From Butyrivibrio sp. NC2002 (lineage in GTDB: Bacteria; Bacillota; Clostridia; Lachnospirales; Lachnospiraceae): 64,000 nt of DNA. The notes under the pieces are model-generated. The model did not search any database and was not told the DNA's origin. It saw only the letters and a program-made list of their open reading frames with translations. The stretch lies in contig NZ_JNKZ01000004.1 in assembly GCF_000702265.1 (NCBI RefSeq), forward strand, positions 186,001-250,000, written 5' to 3'. A program made the translations under genes and the position numbers. Positions 61,403 to 64,000 of this stretch are shown here, piece by piece (position 1 is the first letter of the stretch; each line of letters starts with the position of its first letter).

Positions 61403-61418
61403 GGTAACGCCCCTTTCT

Positions 61419-61898
61419 TTACTCGTCTTCTTCCCATCCCTTACATACATCACACCAACCCTCGGCTCCGGTAACAGCTTCAAGCTCTGAAGGTGTTACC
61501 TTAACAGAAGTAAACTCATTACCTCCTGCAGGATGGACATATTCAAATCTCTTCATTGAAACATCCAGCCATATAGGGATGTTATTAGCCACCGCAAATG
61601 GGCATACTCCACCCGGCTGAAATCCCGTGATACTCTCCACCTGATCTCTGGGAATCATGTGTGGCTTAGTGTGAAATAGTGATTTGAACTTAGAACTGTT
61701 AACCTTACCATCGCCTGCCATTACCACAATTACAGGCTTTTCATCTACAACAAAAGACAATGTCTTTGCGATCTCCGGTTCGGTACAGCCTATCTGCTGT
61801 GCAGCATGTTCAACTGTATCAATCGTTTCGGTATGTTCAGTAAGCCTGTCACCAAGGTTATTTGAGACAAGAAACTCTTTTACCTTTTCATTTATCAT
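61419..61898 (-). CDS. YbaK/ProX-family aminoacyl-tRNA deacylase
   Basis: A 159-residue YbaK-like editing protein: AAQQIGCTEPEIAKTLSFVV, KPVIVVMAGDGKVNSSKFKS, GFQPGGVCPFA and VHPAGGNEF, the usual core with the catalytic Lys (AKTL). It should free mischarged Cys-tRNA-Pro or similar. It ends in a short CDVCKGW tail that is not always present. Confidence 0.88.
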   Translation of the reverse strand: MINEKVKEFLVSNNLGDRLTEHTETIDTVEHAAQQIGCTEPEIAKTLSFVVDEKPVIVVMAGDGKVNSSKFKSLFHTKPHMIPRDQVESITGFQPGGVCPFAVANNIPIWLDVSMKRFEYVHPAGGNEFTSVKVTPSELEAVTGAEGWCDVCKGWEEDE

Positions 61899-61982
61899 TT
61901 CTGCCCTCCACGGAAACAGTTATTTCTATGCTACCATTATAAGCACAATAGTGCATACTCTGTGTATGTATTTACCTATGGC

Positions 61983-62030
61983 TGATGATAGCCTTGGGTT
62001 ATATCAGAATTATCACTTAATACACTTCCA
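61983..62030. repeat. 48-base exact repeat, copy B
   Basis: Identical to 25,422-25,469. Here it lies 85 bases upstream of ybaK. Read on the minus strand it begins GGAAGTGTATTAAGTG. A 31-codon frame ending in it (MEITEGMYQSLKNSINAVN..., about 62,017-62,112) may be another gene scrap. Confidence 0.7.
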
Positions 62031-62157
62031 TATCCTTGCGTTTATTCACAGTTGGGTTTACCGCATTTATTGAATTCTTCAGGGACTGATACATGCCCTC
62101 AGTGATTTCCATTTCTGCGAACTCATTACACAAGCTTTTCCATCCTTCTTACGTCTA

Positions 62158-62523
62158 TCAAAACCTCGTTCCACATTTCGGACAAAAATCAAAATCCTCA
62201 GTTGTCTCATATCCGCACTGCCTGCATCTCTTATAGCCGGTAGTAAATCCTCTTCCACCGCTTACCTGAGTCAGATGGCTTGGCAAGATTTCTACCTCCT
62301 CGCCCCTGGCAATCATCTTACCAATCTCCGGATCAAGCTCATAAACAGTTCCGCAGCAACTGGTCTGCACGTAGTAATGTCTGTTCCACTTGAAAGTCGG
62401 TATAAAGAAAAGAGACAGCACTGTATATGTCATGAACACATTGAATCGTCCATATTTCCCGCAGATGGAACAGGTGATCAGCTGATTAAAATCAAAATCT
62501 TTCCTTCCATCTGTAATTCCCAT
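62158..62523 (-). CDS. zinc-ribbon domain protein
   Basis: A 121-residue protein with two Cys pairs at each end: ITCSICGKYGRFNVF near the start and YKRCRQCGYETTEDFDFC, CPKCGTRF at the end. A hydrophobic middle (YTVLSLFFIPTF) may be a membrane or interface helix. The repeats of DFDF at residues 9-12 and near the end are the points of deletion in the remnant at 691-753. Confidence 0.75.
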   Translation of the reverse strand: MGITDGRKDFDFNQLITCSICGKYGRFNVFMTYTVLSLFFIPTFKWNRHYYVQTSCCGTVYELDPEIGKMIARGEEVEILPSHLTQVSGGRGFTTGYKRCRQCGYETTEDFDFCPKCGTRF

Positions 62524-62557
62524 GATAAAAAACATTTATCTCTTCACTCCTTCTCCA

Positions 62558-62734
62558 TCAAATAAGCACCCCTGAAAAATGATCGATTTCATGCTGGATT
62601 ATCTGTGCCGTAAAGCCGTTGTATTTCCCATGTTTCCCCCTTACTTTAACTCTGTAATAGTCTCTCCGGTCAGCTGTTCCATACTCAATAACCCCCACAA
62701 CAGCAGGATCAAGAGTTGTTTTTATACGAATCAC
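62558..62734 (-). pseudogene. deformylase C-terminus fused to unknown sequence
   Basis: A GTG at 62,734 overlaps the acetyltransferase stop (GTGA). The frame reads VIRIKTTLDPAVVGVIEYGT, ADRRDYYRVKVRG, then KHGKYNGFTAQIIQHEIDHF, SGVLI, stop. The last 25 codons are identical in DNA to the deformylase at 278-352 (78 bases exact). Only the HEIDH motif of the enzyme is present, so it cannot be a deformylase. Confidence 0.8.
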
Positions 62735-63342
62735 TTATAGTCATCCACATCAAATTTTCTGTCTTTGAAATAATAATCCCTGTCATCTTCAGTGATTTCC
62801 CTGATTATTCTGCAAGGAGCTCCTACAGCAATAACATTATCCGGCAGATCCTTCGTAACGACACTTCCTGCTCCGATAACAACGTTATTTCCTATCGTTA
62901 CTCCCGGCATAATGCAGGTATTTCCACCAATCCACACGTTATCACCGATAGTTATGTCAATACCATATTCATATCCCGAATTGCGAGAATCAGGATGAAT
63001 CGGATGTCCAGCCGTGTATATGGAAACATTTGGAGCAATCTGGGCATTATCGCCAATCCTGACTTTTCCAACATCAAGAACAACTAAATTATAATTGGCA
63101 AAGAAATTCTCTCCAACCTCTATGTTGTAGCCATAATCGCAGTGAAAAGGTGCTTCTATATTCACATATTCTCCTGTTTTTCCGAGTATTTCCTTAAGCA
63201 GCTTGTCCTTCTCCGAACTGTTCTCTGGATCCAGGTTGTTGAATCTAAATATTCTCTTTTTGTTTTCCATCCGTTCTTCGCTAAGCCCATCCATCCAAGC
63301 TTTGTATGGGAGATTAGCAAGCATCCTTTCTTTTTGGTTCAT
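62731..63342 (-). CDS. maltose/galactoside O-acetyltransferase
   Basis: A left-handed beta-helix (hexapeptide) enzyme of about 203 residues: MLANLPYKAWMDGLSEERME at the start, FHCDYGYNIEVGENFFANYN, SIYTAGHPIHPDSRNSGYEY (catalytic His), WIGGNTCIMPGVTIGNNVVI, GAGSVVTKDLPDNVIAVGAP. It acetylates sugars with acetyl-CoA. Intact. Confidence 0.92.
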   Translation of the reverse strand: MNQKERMLANLPYKAWMDGLSEERMENKKRIFRFNNLDPENSSEKDKLLKEILGKTGEYVNIEAPFHCDYGYNIEVGENFFANYNLVVLDVGKVRIGDNAQIAPNVSIYTAGHPIHPDSRNSGYEYGIDITIGDNVWIGGNTCIMPGVTIGNNVVIGAGSVVTKDLPDNVIAVGAPCRIIREITEDDRDYYFKDRKFDVDDYK

Positions 63343-63420
63343 TTTATTTCTCCTGTAAATCACGAACTGTATTTTCTACATGTTTTGCTTCGCAGCTCTC
63401 ATTGTCTATATAACTGAAAG

Positions 63421-63996
63421 TTATGAATTCATCTCATCAACAACGTCCGCCGGCTTTACAGTCATTTCTACCCATGCCGGAATAAAACCGCTTTTAGCCG
63501 CATTTCTGGCTGATCTGATGTTTGACCATGCAGAGCAATAGAACGGAACTTTTCCCCGATTTAGAATCTCTTTTGCCAGTTTGCTAGTCAGTGCTGATGC
63601 AATCCCTTTTTGCCTGTATTCCGGCAGAACGTCTATGCCTATCTGCCACATTTCATCGCAATCTGCTGAACAGGCCGCAAAACCAATCAATCTGCCATTA
63701 TCGTATGCTCCAATACCCAGCATATCCAGATGGCTGCGATCCTTGCATAGTGCATTACTCCATTCAGGCAGGTACAAATTCTTGAAATCATCCTGTCCAA
63801 GTATTCTTGTCTCATATAAACATTGTATATTGGGAATCCTCTCCACATCAGGAAGGTAGTACTCCGCCATAAAACATATCTTGTACCCACGCTCTGCAAG
63901 ACGTTCCTCAAGCCAGTGCATATTTGGAGTCTCAAAAAGATGGTAGAACTCATATTTTTCTATGTATTCAGAAACCAGATCTTCCACTTCGCCCAT
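63421..63996 (-). CDS. GNAT-family N-acetyltransferase, start may lie outside window
   Basis: C-terminal GNAT core: LIGFAACSADCDEMWQIGID then VLPEYRQKGIASALTSKLAK (motif A) and NIRSARNAAKSGFIPAWVEM. The visible ATG at 63,996 is four bases from the window edge; the frame is open beyond it, so the true start may be outside. The N-terminal 90 residues (CFMAEYYLPDVERIPNIQCL) are an extra domain of unknown function. Confidence 0.82.
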   Translation of the reverse strand: MGEVEDLVSEYIEKYEFYHLFETPNMHWLEERLAERGYKICFMAEYYLPDVERIPNIQCLYETRILGQDDFKNLYLPEWSNALCKDRSHLDMLGIGAYDNGRLIGFAACSADCDEMWQIGIDVLPEYRQKGIASALTSKLAKEILNRGKVPFYCSAWSNIRSARNAAKSGFIPAWVEMTVKPADVVDEMNS

Positions 63997-64000
63997 TGTG

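Noticed and set aside
1..64000. tRNA, rRNA, prophage or integron cassettes
   Set aside because: No tRNA-like cloverleaf with CCA or TTCGA loop, no rRNA sequence, no phage structural genes, and no integrase or attC-like sites were found, although the many small orphan genes made an integron worth considering.

Overview
The window looks like accessory chromosome of a low-GC Firmicute, most likely a Lachnospiraceae bacterium of the Butyrivibrio/Pseudobutyrivibrio type. This is inferred from protein families and style: BspA-type leucine-rich repeats, macro-XRE fusions, class-M sirtuin/macro pairs, cysteine-rich 65-80 residue proteins, strong AGGAGG ribosome sites and AT-rich promoters. No rRNA, tRNA, CRISPR array, prophage block or replication origin was seen. 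Most genes lie on the minus strand and many are orphans, toxin-antitoxin pairs, defence genes, repair or stress enzymes, or fragments.

Layout. 0-4.9 kb: peptide deformylase, DUF998 membrane protein, RelBE-type toxin-antitoxin, VWA protein, macro-XRE protein and cysteine-rich small proteins. 4.9-12.4 kb: a block of nucleic-acid enzymes read in one direction (HNH protein, PLD/SF2 helicase/DUF3427, Nudix-methyltransferase fusion, GIY-YIG/DUF2075 ATPase, MazG-type pyrophosphohydrolase). This is the best candidate for an undescribed defence or repair system. 12.7-20 kb: fragments of a macro/class-M sirtuin pair, of an ADP-ribosylglycohydrolase and of a nitroreductase, then HIRAN and J-domain proteins, a CobB sirtuin, an HD hydrolase, a GNAT and small proteins. 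20-24.4 kb: an RloA/RloB (AbiL-like) pair with rloB cut short, a sirtuin fragment, and a TnpB element that splits the start of a secreted BspA-like gene. 24.4-31 kb: MerR/TipAS regulator, GNAT-DUF4143 chimera, HipBA, alpha/beta hydrolase, truncated LysR and a mazEF pair with a frameshifted toxin. 31-35 kb: secreted protein with a structured leader, a hairpin cluster, a glycosyltransferase and a sugar transferase. 35-37.6 kb: remains of a BREX-type locus. 37.8-46.7 kb: small proteins, ThpR, DUF1275, DUF4342, YdcF, SRAP, J-domain, flavodoxin and rhomboid. 46.8-53.3 kb: Crp/Fnr regulator and an L-rhamnose operon with a divergent AraC regulator. 53.3-64 kb: TraX, MATE and AAA fragments, a DUF4143 ATPase, a CAT-like acetyltransferase, an intact macro/class-M sirtuin operon, oxidoreductases, YbaK, a zinc-ribbon protein, a deformylase tail and two acetyltransferases.

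Two themes recur. One is NAD/ADP-ribose chemistry: three macro-domain loci, four sirtuin loci and one ADP-ribosylglycohydrolase, several broken. The other is pervasive gene scarring: at least fifteen gene ends or beginnings are fused to unrelated sequence, often next to a full paralogue elsewhere in the window (sirtuin, macro, deformylase, zinc ribbon, Nudix, DUF4143, nitroreductase, hexapeptide acetyltransferase). The rhamnose operon, by contrast, looks intact and metabolically coherent. All family assignments come from reading motifs by eye; no database search was run.
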